A stretch of 53,200 bases of DNA from the NCBI GenBank assembly GCA_029777335.1, contig JAKOSN010000030.1:1-53200 (forward strand), given 5' to 3'. The notes beneath the pieces were generated by a model that ran no database searches, was not told the origin of the DNA, and saw only the letters and a program-made list of their open reading frames with translations. Origin of the DNA: Planctomycetota bacterium (GTDB lineage: Bacteria; Planctomycetota; Planctomycetia; Gemmatales; Gemmataceae). The translations under genes and the position numbers were made by a program. Shown piece after piece: positions 1 to 9,960 of the stretch (its first letter is position 1; the number at the start of each line of letters is the position of its first letter).

Positions 1-1644
1 AGGGTTGCCCTCGACGGTCTGGAGAAACGCAAGCACGAGCAAGGCTTGCGCCGTCTCGGGATTGAGTTTAAGGGCCGCCTGCGCATCGGTCCTGGCTTCA
101 CTTTTGTTCCCCGCCATCGCCTGACAGGAGGCGCGAAAGGCCAGCGCGGTGGGCGAGTCTGGATCGATCCTCAACGCTTCGTCGGCCACGGGCCGCAGCT
201 CTGAATAGCGCGCTTTCCGGATCAGCGCCTCTCCCTGGGTCAACAACTCGGCGAGGCGAGCCCGATTCGCCTTCGGGTCTGGCGCGACTTTTTGCTTGAG
301 TTCCACCTCAACAACGGTCGTTTCTCCCCGAGTTACCTTGAATACCCGAGTCTCGGTCTCGAAGCCCGGTCCCTTCACCTCCAGCGCATGAGGGCCTGCC
401 CGCAACCTTGTGCTTTGCCCGTTTTCGGCAAGTTTGATCTCCTTGCCATCGAACTGAACTTCCACCTTCGCGCTGGGATCGTTGAAGCGAACCTCCACCG
501 TCCCGTAGTCGGTTCGCAAGTACAGCACCACTCCGCCCAGGACGAGGAAGCCAACCAGGGTGGCCACCGCGACCAGCATCTTCCCGCGGCCACGCTTTGC
601 TCCCCCGGCATGGGGAGCCAACGCCTCGGCGAACGCCTCCATCGATGGAAAGCGCTCGGCAGGATTCTTGGCCAGTGCGCGCAGACAGATGGCATCCAGC
701 CCCGCTGGAATCCCGGGTTGAAGCGCCGAGGGCGCAGACGCTGGCTCGTGTTCGATCCTGGCGATCAGTGCCGCCATGGTGTCAGCCCGAAATGGTCGGC
801 TTCCCGTGAGCAATTCGTACAGGATCGCGCCGAGAGCGTAGACATCACTGGCGGGGCCGACCTGGTCGAGCGCCCCGCGGGCTTGCTCGGGCGGCATGTA
901 GGCAGGGGTGCCGACCACCATCCCCACCTGAGTGATTCGCTCATCCGCGCTGGCGATCCGGGTCGGCGTCGCGGAGCCCTCGGCCGGGCGATTGCGGAGA
1001 GCCAGGCCAAAATCGGTGACAACGGGGTTGCCCTGCCGATCGAGGAGAATATTCCCTGGCTTCAAATCTCGATGGACAATGCCATGACGGTGTGCCTCGG
1101 CCATGCCACGCGCGACGGCACTCGCCAGGGCAGCCGCCTGCGCCGGGGGAAGAGGTCCCTGGTCCCGAAGCACTTCTGTCAAGGTGGCCCCGGGGATGTA
1201 GGCCATCGCCAGGTAGAGCACCCCGTCGGCGCGCCCTGCATCGTAAACGGGACAGAGGTTGGGATGGCTGACGGCGGCAGCAGCGCGCGCTTCGCGCAGA
1301 AAACGATCCTCCGCAGACGCTCCGCTCAACTGCGGCACCTTCAGAGCGACCGGGCGATCGAGTTCCGGATCGTGGGCCAGATAAACCGCTCCCATTCCCC
1401 CGCGTCCGAGCAGCCGCCTGATCCGATAGCGTCCGATGCATTCCGGATACTTCTCGTCTGGTTGCTCCGACGTCGGATGGGGGATGGTCGACGGTTCACG
1501 CTGGTCGTCACGGTGGCGCAGATCCGGGGTGGTTTGTGCCAGCCGGGGAATGTCGGGGGTGTTGGCACCCGCCTCGCTGGCCGAGGACTTGCTCGGATCG
1601 GCAGGACGGAGATTTGAGTCAGGCGATCCCGGTTTGCTTTGCAT
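1..1644 (-). CDS. Serine/threonine protein kinase with PEGA domain and TPR-like tail (3' end outside window)
   Basis: The frame is open from an ATG at 1644 to the left edge (548 residues, no stop reached). A Pro/Ser-rich N-terminus of about 70 residues precedes a Hanks-type kinase: glycine loop GRGGMG at 80-85, ATP-binding Lys102 in VALKVP, catalytic loop HRDLKPGN at 191-198 and DFG at 211-213. One membrane helix lies near 356-376. It is followed by a PEGA-like beta domain (about 380-450) and helical residues resembling TPR repeats up to the edge. The family phosphorylates Ser/Thr from the cytoplasmic side; the PEGA/TPR part would be outside the inner membrane. The gene is divergent from the Kelch/FN3 gene at 1874. 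The kinase call is certain; its substrate is unknown. Confidence 0.93.
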   Translation of the reverse strand, partial: MQSKPGSPDSNLRPADPSKSSASEAGANTPDIPRLAQTTPDLRHRDDQREPSTIPHPTSEQPDEKYPECIGRYRIRRLLGRGGMGAVYLAHDPELDRPVALKVPQLSGASAEDRFLREARAAAAVSHPNLCPVYDAGRADGVLYLAMAYIPGATLTEVLRDQGPLPPAQAAALASAVARGMAEAHRHGIVHRDLKPGNILLDRQGNPVVTDFGLALRNRPAEGSATPTRIASADERITQVGMVVGTPAYMPPEQARGALDQVGPASDVYALGAILYELLTGSRPFRADTMAALIARIEHEPASAPSALQPGIPAGLDAICLRALAKNPAERFPSMEAFAEALAPHAGGAKRGRGKMLVAVATLVGFLVLGGVVLYLRTDYGTVEVRFNDPSAKVEVQFDGKEIKLAENGQSTRLRAGPHALEVKGPGFETETRVFKVTRGETTVVEVELKQKVAPDPKANRARLAELLTQGEALIRKARYSELRPVADEALRIDPDSPTALAFRASCQAMAGNKSEARTDAQAALKLNPETAQALLVLAFLQTVEGNP

Positions 1645-1873
1645 GATGGAGGCTCCGCACGCTGCCGATCAGGCCACCAACCGCGTCCCATATTACCACA
1701 GCTTCACCGAGCAGACAATCACGACACTCCAGGCGCGCACTGGACTACGGGGTTTCACCCACACTTTGAGGGCTTCCAGGGAAAAACCATGCCCTGTCCG
1801 CCTCGGTACGGTATAACAGGGCGAACTTGCCGAGGTGATCGACCCGCGTCTTGCTCTGCGAGGGCCTCTCTCC

Positions 1874-3949
1874 ATGATCCGCCTGGCCGTACTCGTCCTG
1901 CCGGCTCTTCCTTGTTTGCCGGTTCTCCTCAACGCCGCTCCGCCGGACTGGAAGAAGCATCCGGAGGGGCAGTGGGTAAAGCAGAGTCCGCGCGAGGGAG
2001 CCCCCGTCCCCGACTTTGGCTGGGAGGGGAGCGCAGTGCTCGATCCGCAGCGCCGTCAGTGGATTCATCACGCGGGGCACGATGGGATTCCCCAGGGTTT
2101 CCATCTGTTCACCTATCAGCTGGATTCGGGACGCTGGGAGCAGCGCTTTCCCAACACCTCGCCCCCGGGTGCCTGCTGTGTCGATGGGGCCAACACCTTC
2201 GATCTGCTCCATCAACGCCTGGTGCGGTTTCCTGGGGCGGCGCTTGGGCATGGCTATCAATGGAGCCGTGGTGTGAAGTTGAAAAGCTCCGCGGTCTGGC
2301 TGTATGACCCCGCAGCGAACGAATGGACCAATATGCGCCCCGCCCCCTATCACCTCCCGCTCAATGCACGCGACTGGCTGGGGAGCCTGAACGGGGGAGC
2401 TACCTACGACGCCACGCGCGGACTGGCTCTCTCCTTTGGGGGACAGGGCACCTCCGGGGGAACGAACAATCTCTTTGTGTACGATGCCCATGCCAACCTG
2501 CTTCAGCGCCTCCCCGCGGCGAACGCCCCCGAACCGCGCGACGGCATGGGGTTGACCTACGACACGAAGAACGATTGCCTGGTTCTCTTTGGCAGCCAGT
2601 ACAGCAACGACGAGAAGACCTGGATTTATCGCTACACAACCGGGAAATGGGAAGGGCACACCCTCGATCCGCATCCTCCAGGAAAAAAACTTGGTACCTA
2701 CGCCACCATCCCGCGCCTCGCCTATGACAGCCTCAATGGCATCTGTCTCTGTGTTGTTTGGGATACCCGGACCAACGAGCACCAGACCTGGGTCCTGGAT
2801 GTCGAGAAACTGCGCTGGACGCGAGTGAATCCGCCTGTGGACCCCTCTCCGAGCATGAGCCGTTCACGCAACCTGAGCTACTGGGCAGACGAGAACCTCT
2901 TCCTCCTTGAACTCTCCCCCCGGGAGACAAAAGGAAAGGGCGTTGAACTCTGGAGCTTTCGCTACAAGCAACCGAAAGTGCTCCCTGCGGCGTCGCCCGG
3001 AGCACCGGTGGTTCTCACCGAACGAGATGCGGTGCGCCTGACCTGGCGCGCCAGTCCTGCGGCAACCAAAGGCTATCACATTTATCGCGCACAGACGGCG
3101 CACCCCTGGCAGGCAAACTTCCACAGACTTGGCTCCACGAACGATACAACCTACACCGATCGCGGAGTGGAAGCCGGGAAGGTGTATCTGTACCGGGTGA
3201 CAGCGATCACGGCGGAGAACCGCGAGAGCCCTCCCTCGCCGCCAGGGCGCACCCAGCCGCGCGTTCCTGCCACGCCCGTCGTTTCGGTGCTCGGCAAGGA
3301 TCAAATCGAGATCACCTGGCGGCCCTCGACCGACAAAGAGGTGGTTGGCTACAACATTTATCGGGGCGTGGTTACCGTGCGCACAGTGACCCGAGGCACT
3401 CCCGGAGCATGGAAGGATAACGACCCCGCGTATGCCGAACCGCTCCCGGTGGAGGTGCGCGACATCACCGGCTGGGAAAAACTGAACGAGAAAGTGCTCA
3501 AGGAACCTCGCTTTGACGACAAGGTCGATCTGACAAAACCCGGTCCCGAGGCGAAGGATTACCGCCTGGCCGTCCACGCCTATGTGGTGCGCGCCGTGAA
3601 TCGGCTGGAAACCGAGAGCGGGCCGTCTCCCTATGCCTTGACCATCCCGTCCGCCCCGACCGAGGTGTTCTGTCGCGAACAGGGAAAAACCGCCGAGCTA
3701 AAGTGGCGTGGCAACCCCGAAAAAGGAATCGCCGGTTACCACGTGTACAAACTTCAGGGGACATGGAAGATCGTGCGCCTCACCGACAAACCGATCCGCG
3801 CGACGACATTTCGCCAGGACGCGGGGAGCGACTCGACCCGCTACTGGATCGTGGCGGTGGATCCCCTCGGCCAGGAAGGCGAACCCTCCGCGCCCGTGTG
3901 GTTCAATCATCGTTACCGGGGTTTCTTCACGGGCGAATGGCATCAATAG
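1874..3949 (+). CDS. Secreted Kelch-like propeller protein with three fibronectin type III domains
   Basis: 691 residues from the ATG at 1874, chosen because it begins a clear signal peptide (MIRLAVLVLPALPCLPVLL then NAAPP). An in-frame GTG at 1835 would add 13 residues that spoil the signal. The first ~370 residues hold repeated Kelch-type blades (for example GGATYDATRGLALSFGG and GLTYDTKNDCLVLFG) with Trp-rich strand ends. FN3 modules follow at about 375-455, 459-590 (with an inserted loop) and 590-691, each with the pattern 'lxWxxxxxxxxxGYxiYR'. No catalytic residues were recognised. It is probably an extracellular or periplasmic binding protein. The short gap to hsp20 (15 nt) is probably not meaningful, because the products are unrelated. 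Confidence 0.85.
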   Translation: MIRLAVLVLPALPCLPVLLNAAPPDWKKHPEGQWVKQSPREGAPVPDFGWEGSAVLDPQRRQWIHHAGHDGIPQGFHLFTYQLDSGRWEQRFPNTSPPGACCVDGANTFDLLHQRLVRFPGAALGHGYQWSRGVKLKSSAVWLYDPAANEWTNMRPAPYHLPLNARDWLGSLNGGATYDATRGLALSFGGQGTSGGTNNLFVYDAHANLLQRLPAANAPEPRDGMGLTYDTKNDCLVLFGSQYSNDEKTWIYRYTTGKWEGHTLDPHPPGKKLGTYATIPRLAYDSLNGICLCVVWDTRTNEHQTWVLDVEKLRWTRVNPPVDPSPSMSRSRNLSYWADENLFLLELSPRETKGKGVELWSFRYKQPKVLPAASPGAPVVLTERDAVRLTWRASPAATKGYHIYRAQTAHPWQANFHRLGSTNDTTYTDRGVEAGKVYLYRVTAITAENRESPPSPPGRTQPRVPATPVVSVLGKDQIEITWRPSTDKEVVGYNIYRGVVTVRTVTRGTPGAWKDNDPAYAEPLPVEVRDITGWEKLNEKVLKEPRFDDKVDLTKPGPEAKDYRLAVHAYVVRAVNRLETESGPSPYALTIPSAPTEVFCREQGKTAELKWRGNPEKGIAGYHVYKLQGTWKIVRLTDKPIRATTFRQDAGSDSTRYWIVAVDPLGQEGEPSAPVWFNHRYRGFFTGEWHQ

Positions 3950-3964
3950 AGGAGAGAGTCCATC

Positions 3965-4429
3965 ATGGCGCGTTTGTGGGATGCCGCCTTCCTGGATTTA
4001 CAGCGGCACATCGACGAGATGTTCGAGGAACTCATCTACCGCCCCTGGGCCATCAGCACCAGCGGAAGTTGGCGTCCGCCGCTGGACATTCACGAGACCG
4101 CGGACGCCTACCTGGTGCAACTGGATCTCCCCGGAATGCCCCCCGACGATGTGCAAATCCTCGCCACCGACAGCAGTCTGACCATCCATGGTCAGCGGCG
4201 CATCCTCCCTCCGCCGGGAGTGTTGTTTCAGCAGTGCGAGCGACCGGGCGGCGCGTTCCAACGCACGGTGAACCTCGCCCGAGCCGTCGATCCTCAGCGT
4301 GCCCATGCCGAGTATCGTCATGGCGTCTACACCATCTTCCTCCCCAAAAAGACTCCCGCGTCAGGGGAGCAGGAAGCACCTTCCAGTAGAGAACCAGGCT
4401 ACTTTGTCGTCCAGGTCACCCGCCGGTGA
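3965..4429 (+). CDS. Small heat shock protein, Hsp20/alpha-crystallin family
   Basis: 154 residues, normal length for bacterial Hsp20. A ribosome-binding site (GAGGAGAG) lies 8 nt before the ATG. The N-terminus (DLQRHIDEMFEEL) and the alpha-crystallin core at about 37-130 are typical: 'PPLDIHETADAYLVQLDLPG', then 'DDVQI..TDSSLTIHGQRR' and the strand 'YRHGVYTIFLPK'. The family holds unfolding proteins as an ATP-independent chaperone in the cytoplasm. It lies 19 nt upstream of a Lon-family protease gene, so the two are probably co-transcribed, pairing holdase and protease functions. The C-terminal IxI motif is replaced by 'YFVVQVTRR'. Confidence 0.93.
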   Translation: MARLWDAAFLDLQRHIDEMFEELIYRPWAISTSGSWRPPLDIHETADAYLVQLDLPGMPPDDVQILATDSSLTIHGQRRILPPPGVLFQQCERPGGAFQRTVNLARAVDPQRAHAEYRHGVYTIFLPKKTPASGEQEAPSSREPGYFVVQVTRR

Positions 4430-4448
4430 ACTGCACAGGGGAGTTCCG

Positions 4449-6944
4449 ATGGATTCGCACGATTCCGCCTCAGTCTCCTCCACGGTCGCTGCGCGCTGTC
4501 GGCTGCACCCCGCCGATCTCACTCTGGCGCTGGATCCGGGGGAACTGGGGTTCGCCACCACCGACGACGTTGAACCGCTGGACACCATCTTCGGTCAGGA
4601 GCGCGCCCTGCGCGCCCTGGAATTTGGCCTGGGGCTGCGGCATCGGGGGTACAACGTCTATGTGTCTGGCATGACCGGGACCGGGAAAAAACAATTGATT
4701 CAGCACCTGGTCGAAAAGCGGGCCGCCGCCGAGACCACCCCCGACGATTGGGTCTACGTCTACAACTTCGATGAACCCGACCGCCCCCTGGCCCTGCGCC
4801 TGCCCAGCGGACACGGGATTCGCCTGCGGGATTCTCTGGAACAGATTCTCGATCGCCTCCGCCACGATTTGCCGGTCGCTCTCAAGGCAAAGGATTTTGA
4901 TACCGAGCGTGATCGCCTCGCCGCCACCTTTGGCCAGCGCAGCGAAGGTCTCTTCAACCAGCTGGTCGAGCGGGCCAAGGAACTGGACATGCTCATTCGC
5001 CGCCTCCCCAACGGCGTGCTTGTTTTCGTCCCGCTCAAGGAAGGCAAACCCCTGGAAGGCGACGAGGTCGACAAGCTGGATCCCGAGGAACGGGCGGACA
5101 TCGATCGGCGGCAAACGGAGCTGGGCGAGTTGGCAGGGGAACTGATGGCCCGGCAGCAGGAGATGTCTCACCAGGTGCGCACGGAGATTCAGGAGATTGT
5201 CCGGGGGTTCGCCCGGGGCATCCTTGAACCCCTCTTCGCCCAGGTGAAGAAGGAGCATCCCGTCGAGGCTCTGGCGACCTGGTTGACCCGCGTTCAGGAA
5301 CATTTACTGGATCATCTTGATCGCCTGCAGGAGGATCACCGCGAAGAAACCGGCGATCTCCCCAAGGCGCTGCGCGCTGCGATGGAACGTGAGGATCCCT
5401 GGTTGGAATACCGGGTGAACGTGGTTACCGACAATTCGCACACCCAGGGCGCTCCGGTAATTCTGGAAACCTCTCCGACGTACAAAAACCTCTTTGGCAC
5501 GGTTGAGCACGATGTCAATCTTTTTGGCCGACTCAGCACCAACTTCACGCGCATCAAACCCGGCAGTATCCTGCGCGCCAACGGTGGTTATTTGATCGCC
5601 GACATGGAGGATGCTCTGATTGAGCCGCTGGTGTGGAAGCAATTGAAACGAACTCTCAAATCGGGGCAATTGCTCACTGATATGTACGAGCCACTCGGAC
5701 TGCTCAGCACCACGGCGTTGAAACCAGAACCGATTCCCATCGACACCAAGATGATTCTTCTTGGCTCGGCGAATCTCTATTATCTCCTTCAACATCTCGA
5801 CCCCGATTTCAGTGAGCTCTTCAAGGTACGCGCCGACTTCGGACCAGAAACCTCACGCAACTCCGCCGCGCACCGCGCCTATGCGCGGTTCATCGCCCGG
5901 CAAGTTCGCGTCGAGGGATTATTGCGGTTTGATGCGCCGGCGGTGGTGGAGTTGATTCGCTTCGGCGCACGCGAGGCGGCCAACCAGGGGAAGCTGTCCG
6001 TCGAGTTTGGCATTCTGGCAGATATCATTCGTGAAGCCAATCACTGGGCACGTCTCGAGGGGGTGGATCTCGTCGGCGCCAAACATGTACGCCAAACGCT
6101 GGAAGAGCGCATCTACCGCAGCGAGCGGATCGCCACCAAGATCCTTGAACTGATCACCGAGGGCACCTTACGCATCTCCGTCGAGGGAACTCGCGTGGGA
6201 CAGGTCAACGGCCTGTCCGTCTGGGATCTGGGGGATTATGCCTTTGGCCGTCCCAGTCGCGTGACGGCGTCGGTCGGGGTTGGACAGGAGGGGATTGTCA
6301 ACATCGAACGGGAAAGCGATCTCAGCGGAAGCACGCACGACAAGGGCATGCTGATTCTGGAAGGTTATCTGCGCAACCAGTACGCGCGCCACCATCCGCT
6401 GGCGATCTCCGCCAGTCTCACTTTTGAGCAGTCTTACGGCTGGATCGAGGGTGATAGTGCTTCCTCGGCCGAACTTTACTGTTTGCTGAGCGCCCTGGCG
6501 GAGGTGCCTCTGCGTCAGGATATCGCCGTCACCGGTTCGGTGAGTCAGCATGGTGAAATCCAGGCGGTGGGCGGAGTGAACGACAAGATCGAGGGCTTTT
6601 TCGATGTCTGCCGCCTCAAGGGACTGACCGGCACCCAGGGGGTTTGTCTGCCACGCTCCAATGTGCGCCATCTGGTGCTCCGGCCCGATGTCATCGATGC
6701 CGTCCGGGAACACCGCTTCCACCTCTGGGCGCTCGAGACGGTGGACGAGGGCATCGAACTCCTCACGGGGCTGCCTGCGGGAGAGATTGGCCAGGAAGGC
6801 ACTTTCCATCAGCGCCTGGATCAGCGCTTGCAGCAGATTCTGAGCCTCCTCCAGGAACAACCAGTGGCAGGGGGGGCCCCGCGCGTTCGGGTAGGACCCG
6901 CCGTTACCCCGCAACCGACTCCTCCCCCGCTGCCCGGACAATGA
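4449..6944 (+). CDS. Lon-family ATP-dependent protease (LonB/LonC-like, AAA_32 type)
   Basis: 831 residues from the ATG at 4449 (AGGGGAG ribosome-binding site 6 nt upstream). Upstream in-frame ATGs would overlap hsp20. A Walker A motif GMTGTGKK lies at 74-81 and a long helical, charged insertion at about 130-310. The AAA core contains [13 protein letters not shown]. The C-terminal S16 peptidase domain carries the dyad Ser670 (in EGDSASSA) and Lys713 (in GGVNDKIEG), 43 residues apart as in E. coli Lon. There is no N-terminal Lon substrate domain, which fits the LonB-like family (COG1067) rather than classical LonA. It should degrade misfolded protein in the cytoplasm. It follows hsp20 closely, and a class II aldolase-like gene starts 43 nt downstream. 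Confidence 0.93.
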   Translation: MDSHDSASVSSTVAARCRLHPADLTLALDPGELGFATTDDVEPLDTIFGQERALRALEFGLGLRHRGYNVYVSGMTGTGKKQLIQHLVEKRAAAETTPDDWVYVYNFDEPDRPLALRLPSGHGIRLRDSLEQILDRLRHDLPVALKAKDFDTERDRLAATFGQRSEGLFNQLVERAKELDMLIRRLPNGVLVFVPLKEGKPLEGDEVDKLDPEERADIDRRQTELGELAGELMARQQEMSHQVRTEIQEIVRGFARGILEPLFAQVKKEHPVEALATWLTRVQEHLLDHLDRLQEDHREETGDLPKALRAAMEREDPWLEYRVNVVTDNSHTQGAPVILETSPTYKNLFGTVEHDVNLFGRLSTNFTRIKPGSILRANGGYLIADMEDALIEPLVWKQLKRTLKSGQLLTDMYEPLGLLSTTALKPEPIPIDTKMILLGSANLYYLLQHLDPDFSELFKVRADFGPETSRNSAAHRAYARFIARQVRVEGLLRFDAPAVVELIRFGAREAANQGKLSVEFGILADIIREANHWARLEGVDLVGAKHVRQTLEERIYRSERIATKILELITEGTLRISVEGTRVGQVNGLSVWDLGDYAFGRPSRVTASVGVGQEGIVNIERESDLSGSTHDKGMLILEGYLRNQYARHHPLAISASLTFEQSYGWIEGDSASSAELYCLLSALAEVPLRQDIAVTGSVSQHGEIQAVGGVNDKIEGFFDVCRLKGLTGTQGVCLPRSNVRHLVLRPDVIDAVREHRFHLWALETVDEGIELLTGLPAGEIGQEGTFHQRLDQRLQQILSLLQEQPVAGGAPRVRVGPAVTPQPTPPPLPGQ

Positions 6945-6987
6945 AGCACACTCCGCGACATGCCCCTGTCACTTGAAGGAATCTCCG

Positions 6988-8292
6988 ATGAGTACATCCA
7001 CACGTTCGCTGATCCATCCCCGCGATGAGATCGTGTCGGCGATGGAACGAATCTATCGCTATCGCATGACAACCACCTCGGGCGGAAACCTGTCCATTCG
7101 CGACGAAAACGGTTCGGTCTGGATCACCCCGGCACGCATCGACAAGGGCCGTCTTCGACGCGAGGATATTGTGTGCGTGCACGCCGAGGGCCGGGTCGAG
7201 GGACTGCATCGCCCCTCCTCGGAATTTCCCTTTCACCAGGGGATCTATCGTGCACGCCCCGACATTCAGGCCGTTGTCCACGCGCACCCGGTCGCCCTGG
7301 TGGCGTTCAGCATCTGTCGCCAGGTTCCGAACACCCGACTCTTTCCCCAGGCCTGGCATGTGTGCGGACAGGTTGGGTATGCGCCGTACGCCCTCCCCGG
7401 CAGCGAACAACTCGGACGCAACATCGCCGAGGTCTTTGCTCAGGGTGTTCACTGCGTGTTGCTTGAGAACCATGGCGTGGTCGTGGGCGGCACAGGACTC
7501 CAGGAGGCATTCCAGCGTTTCGAGACCCTGGAATTCACCGCCAGGACTGTGATCAAGGGTAATTTGCTTGGCTCGATTCGCTACCTGAACGATGACCAGC
7601 TCGCGCTCTCTCAGCAACCTCGCATCGTGCTCCCCGAGTTGGCGACTCCCGCCGCCAGCACCGTGGAAAAGGAGCTGCGCAAGGAGATCTGCGAGTTCGT
7701 GCAACGCGGGTGTCGCCAGCGCTTGATGACCAGCACCGAGGGGAGTTTCTCTGCTCGTCTTGCCGACGATGCCTTTGTCATCACCTCGTACCGAGTGGAT
7801 CGCCATACGGTGGCGGTGGACGATCTGACGCTGGTTCAGAACGGGCATCGCGAAGCGGGCAAACAGCCCAGTCGCGCCGGGCTGATCCATCAGGCGATTT
7901 ATCGGCGTCATCCTGCGGTGCGGGCCATTGTGAATGCGATCCCGGTCAATGCCACCGCCTTCGCCGTGACGCGCTCCCCCCTCGACGCCCGGACCATCCC
8001 CGAAAGCTATCTCTTTCTACGCGATGTCGGAGTGATTCCTTTTGGGATGCAGTACGAAGACGGGGAAGCGATCGCGGCGCGGCTCTCTCCCGAGCGACCC
8101 GTTGCCCTGATCGAGAACGACGGCGTGCTTGTACTCGGAACCAGTGTCCTGGATGCCTTCGATCGCCTGGAAGTGCTCGAATCCTCTGCCGAGGCGCTGA
8201 TCAATAGCCGGGCCATCGGTGCAGTACAGACGATGGACAGCGCTCGGATCGAGGAACTGATGCGCGCCTTTAGCCCCGCTCCCTCCCATTAA
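6988..8292 (+). CDS. Tandem class II aldolase/adducin-domain protein, second domain lacking metal ligands
   Basis: 434 residues from the ATG at 6988 (AAGGAA upstream); an in-frame TTG at 6973 lacks a better site. There are two copies of the aldolase II fold. Domain 1 (about 8-225) has the glycine-rich phosphate loop TTSGGNLS, Glu79 in PSSEFPFHQ, zinc ligands His98 and His100 in HAHP, and His162 in ENHG. Domain 2 (about 230-430) aligns to it, but the Glu is Ala (PSRAGLIHQ), HAHP is NAIP and ENHG is ENDG, so it should not bind the catalytic metal. Domain 1 could be a sugar-phosphate aldolase or epimerase of the FucA/AraD type; the substrate is unknown. It sits between lon and the universal stress gene. 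Confidence 0.88.
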   Translation: MSTSTRSLIHPRDEIVSAMERIYRYRMTTTSGGNLSIRDENGSVWITPARIDKGRLRREDIVCVHAEGRVEGLHRPSSEFPFHQGIYRARPDIQAVVHAHPVALVAFSICRQVPNTRLFPQAWHVCGQVGYAPYALPGSEQLGRNIAEVFAQGVHCVLLENHGVVVGGTGLQEAFQRFETLEFTARTVIKGNLLGSIRYLNDDQLALSQQPRIVLPELATPAASTVEKELRKEICEFVQRGCRQRLMTSTEGSFSARLADDAFVITSYRVDRHTVAVDDLTLVQNGHREAGKQPSRAGLIHQAIYRRHPAVRAIVNAIPVNATAFAVTRSPLDARTIPESYLFLRDVGVIPFGMQYEDGEAIAARLSPERPVALIENDGVLVLGTSVLDAFDRLEVLESSAEALINSRAIGAVQTMDSARIEELMRAFSPAPSH

Positions 8293-8637
8293 TGAACATT
8301 CTATCAGTAGTTCGTTCCTGAGAATAGGTGCTCCCTCCAATCAATCAGGGATCCTCTGCTCACATGAGGAAAAAATACCCATGTGGGCAAATCCTCCTCT
8401 CCTGGACGATTTTTCCACTTTTTTTCGACGGCGATTCTCCTCTTGTTCCCATCTGCTCCACCTGGCGCGGAGTTTTTTTCTCGCCTTGACAGAGCAGGTT
8501 GAGCCTGCACGGTGGGAATCGGCACCAGGCTGGCATGTCACTTGCGACAAGAAAGGGGGACGTTGGATCGTCCTGCAGCGCCCGGGGAGATCACCTGCGG
8601 GATCCTCGACATCCCACCCCTGTCACAGGAGGCGACC
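8293..8637. other. Intergenic region upstream of the universal stress gene
   Basis: 345 nt without a supported gene. It has T-runs around 8410-8480 and an isolated TTGACA at 8486-8491 without a convincing -10 partner. It contains the sigma-54 type promoter listed at 8531-8545. The AGGAGG-like site CAGGAGG before the ATG at 8638 marks the 3' end. I see no terminator with a clear stem for the upstream aldolase gene. Confidence 0.6.
8531..8545 (+). promoter_or_regulatory. Sigma-54 (RpoN) -24/-12 promoter
   Basis: TGGCATGTCACTTGC has GG and GC dinucleotides separated by exactly 10 nt, and matches the consensus TGGCAC-N5-TTGC at 9 of 10 fixed positions. Initiation would be near 8557, about 80 nt before the universal stress ATG. 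A sigma-54 activator gene of the NtrC class lies at 14852 in this window, so an activator is at hand, although the link is inferred. Confidence 0.7.
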
Positions 8638-9552
8638 ATGTTTCAATCAATCCTCGTCCCAGTGGACGGCTCTCCCTTCGCGGAACAGGCGCTCCCGTTG
8701 GCGTTGAGTCTGGCTCGTCGCTCCAGGGCAACCGTCGATCTCCTGCTCGTTCACGTCCCCCAGGTGATCGGGGAGGAGCTGACCGCGAATCGAGAAAACC
8801 TTGACCATGATCTGCACCAATCCGAGCAGAAGTATCTCGGCGAACTTCGCGCTCGATTGATCAAGGGCGGATTGCGGGTACAGATTCACCATCCTCGGGG
8901 TGAGGTAATTGACAAGATCGAGGAGGCCGCCACCGAACGAGATGTTGACATGGTTGTCCTGGCCACTCACGGCCGCGGGCCCCTGTCGCGTTTCTGGCTG
9001 GGGAGCGTGGCCGATGGGGTGATGCGTCAGCTCTCCGTTCCGCTGCTCATGGTTCGCCCCCACGAACGCGTGCACGATCTCGAATGGGATCATTCGTTCC
9101 GCCACATCCTGATTCCGCTGGATGGCTCTCCCCTGGCAGAGATCGCCTTGACCCCAGCGCTCAGCGTGGGGCGCGCCATGCACTCTACTTACACCTTGTT
9201 GCGCGTGGTCTCCGCTCCCCTGATGAGCCTGAGCACTCAGAGCGGGCACCGCCCAACCGCCTCGGCGAACTCTCCAGAGGTCGCTCAGGCGGAGGCCCAG
9301 GCACGCGATTATCTGGAGGGAGTCGCCGCCCGGCTTCGGTCCGAAGGACTCCAGGTCCAGACTGCCATCTCCATCCGCGACAAGCCCGTGGCAGGCATCC
9401 TCGATACAGCGGAGAGTCTCGGCTGCGATCTGATTGCCCTGGCAACGCACGGCCGGGGAGGATTGCAACGCCTGCTGATGGGGAGTGTCGCCGACAAGGT
9501 GGTCCGGGGCGCCGCCATCCCCGTCCTGGTCTATCGAGCCCAGGAACAGTAA
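8638..9552 (+). CDS. Universal stress protein, two tandem UspA domains
   Basis: 304 residues. The ATG at 8638 has CAGGAGG 6 nt upstream; earlier in-frame starts add a non-homologous leader. Both halves begin with the Usp strand pattern (FQSILVPVDGSPFAEQAL; FRHILIPLDGSPLAEIAL) and end with the ATP-binding signature G-x2-G-x9-G-S: THGRGPLSRFWLGSVADGV near 108-126 and THGRGGLQRLLMGSVADKV near 270-288. Both nucleotide sites therefore look intact, as in ATP-binding tandem Usps. The role is a cytoplasmic stress or energy sensor. It has its own sigma-54 promoter and a strong terminator, so it is probably a single-gene unit. Confidence 0.94.
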   Translation: MFQSILVPVDGSPFAEQALPLALSLARRSRATVDLLLVHVPQVIGEELTANRENLDHDLHQSEQKYLGELRARLIKGGLRVQIHHPRGEVIDKIEEAATERDVDMVVLATHGRGPLSRFWLGSVADGVMRQLSVPLLMVRPHERVHDLEWDHSFRHILIPLDGSPLAEIALTPALSVGRAMHSTYTLLRVVSAPLMSLSTQSGHRPTASANSPEVAQAEAQARDYLEGVAARLRSEGLQVQTAISIRDKPVAGILDTAESLGCDLIALATHGRGGLQRLLMGSVADKVVRGAAIPVLVYRAQEQ

Positions 9553-9960
9553 CCATCCTCTCTTGTGCGTCTCGGAGACTCGGGAGGGGCAAAAGTCTCC
9601 ACGATTGTTGAAAGCGCTGGGGAGCCATACCCCACAATGGCCAGCAAATCCCCAGCGCTTTCTCTTTTCACCCCCCCTCGCAGATCACCAGTCCTGTGGT
9701 ATCCTCCGGTTTTATCGAAACTTCAGTCAAAAATGATTCCCGGCACCCTTCTGGGTATTTGTTTTGCTTGGTTAAACGCTCGCCTCACCGCGTTCCACCG
9801 TTCAGGGACAGGCCGGTTCAGTGGATCGTGCTGCGTGCTGACAGGATCTGGTCGCAACTCCCTCCGAATCTCTCCTTGCGGAGAAGGATTCTGCTCCTGG
9901 AGTTGGGCGTACTCGGTCCGTCCATGCAGAAGCCGACTTGCCCTTTCAGGAAAGGTCGCG
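9553..9960. other. Intergenic region before carbonic anhydrase
   Basis: 408 nt. The first part holds the terminator of the universal stress gene (9610-9662). The rest, including the upstream extension of the carbonic anhydrase frame, has no homology I recognise and no convincing -35/-10 pair. A ribosome-binding site (AGGAAAGG) lies just before 9961. Confidence 0.5.
9610..9670 (+). terminator. Rho-independent terminator after the universal stress gene
   Basis: Perfect 14-bp inverted repeat GAAAGCGCTGGGGA (9610-9623) with TCCCCAGCGCTTTC (9649-9662). The 25-nt loop contains a smaller GCCA/TGGC pairing. The stem is followed by the T-rich CTCTTTTC. Confidence 0.8.

Noticed and set aside
292..1617. 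441-residue open frame on the plus strand
   Set aside because: Antisense to the kinase, whose catalytic motifs are in the minus-strand frame.
1745..2782. 345-residue open frame on the minus strand
   Set aside because: Antisense to the Kelch/FN3 gene; no motif and no start signal.
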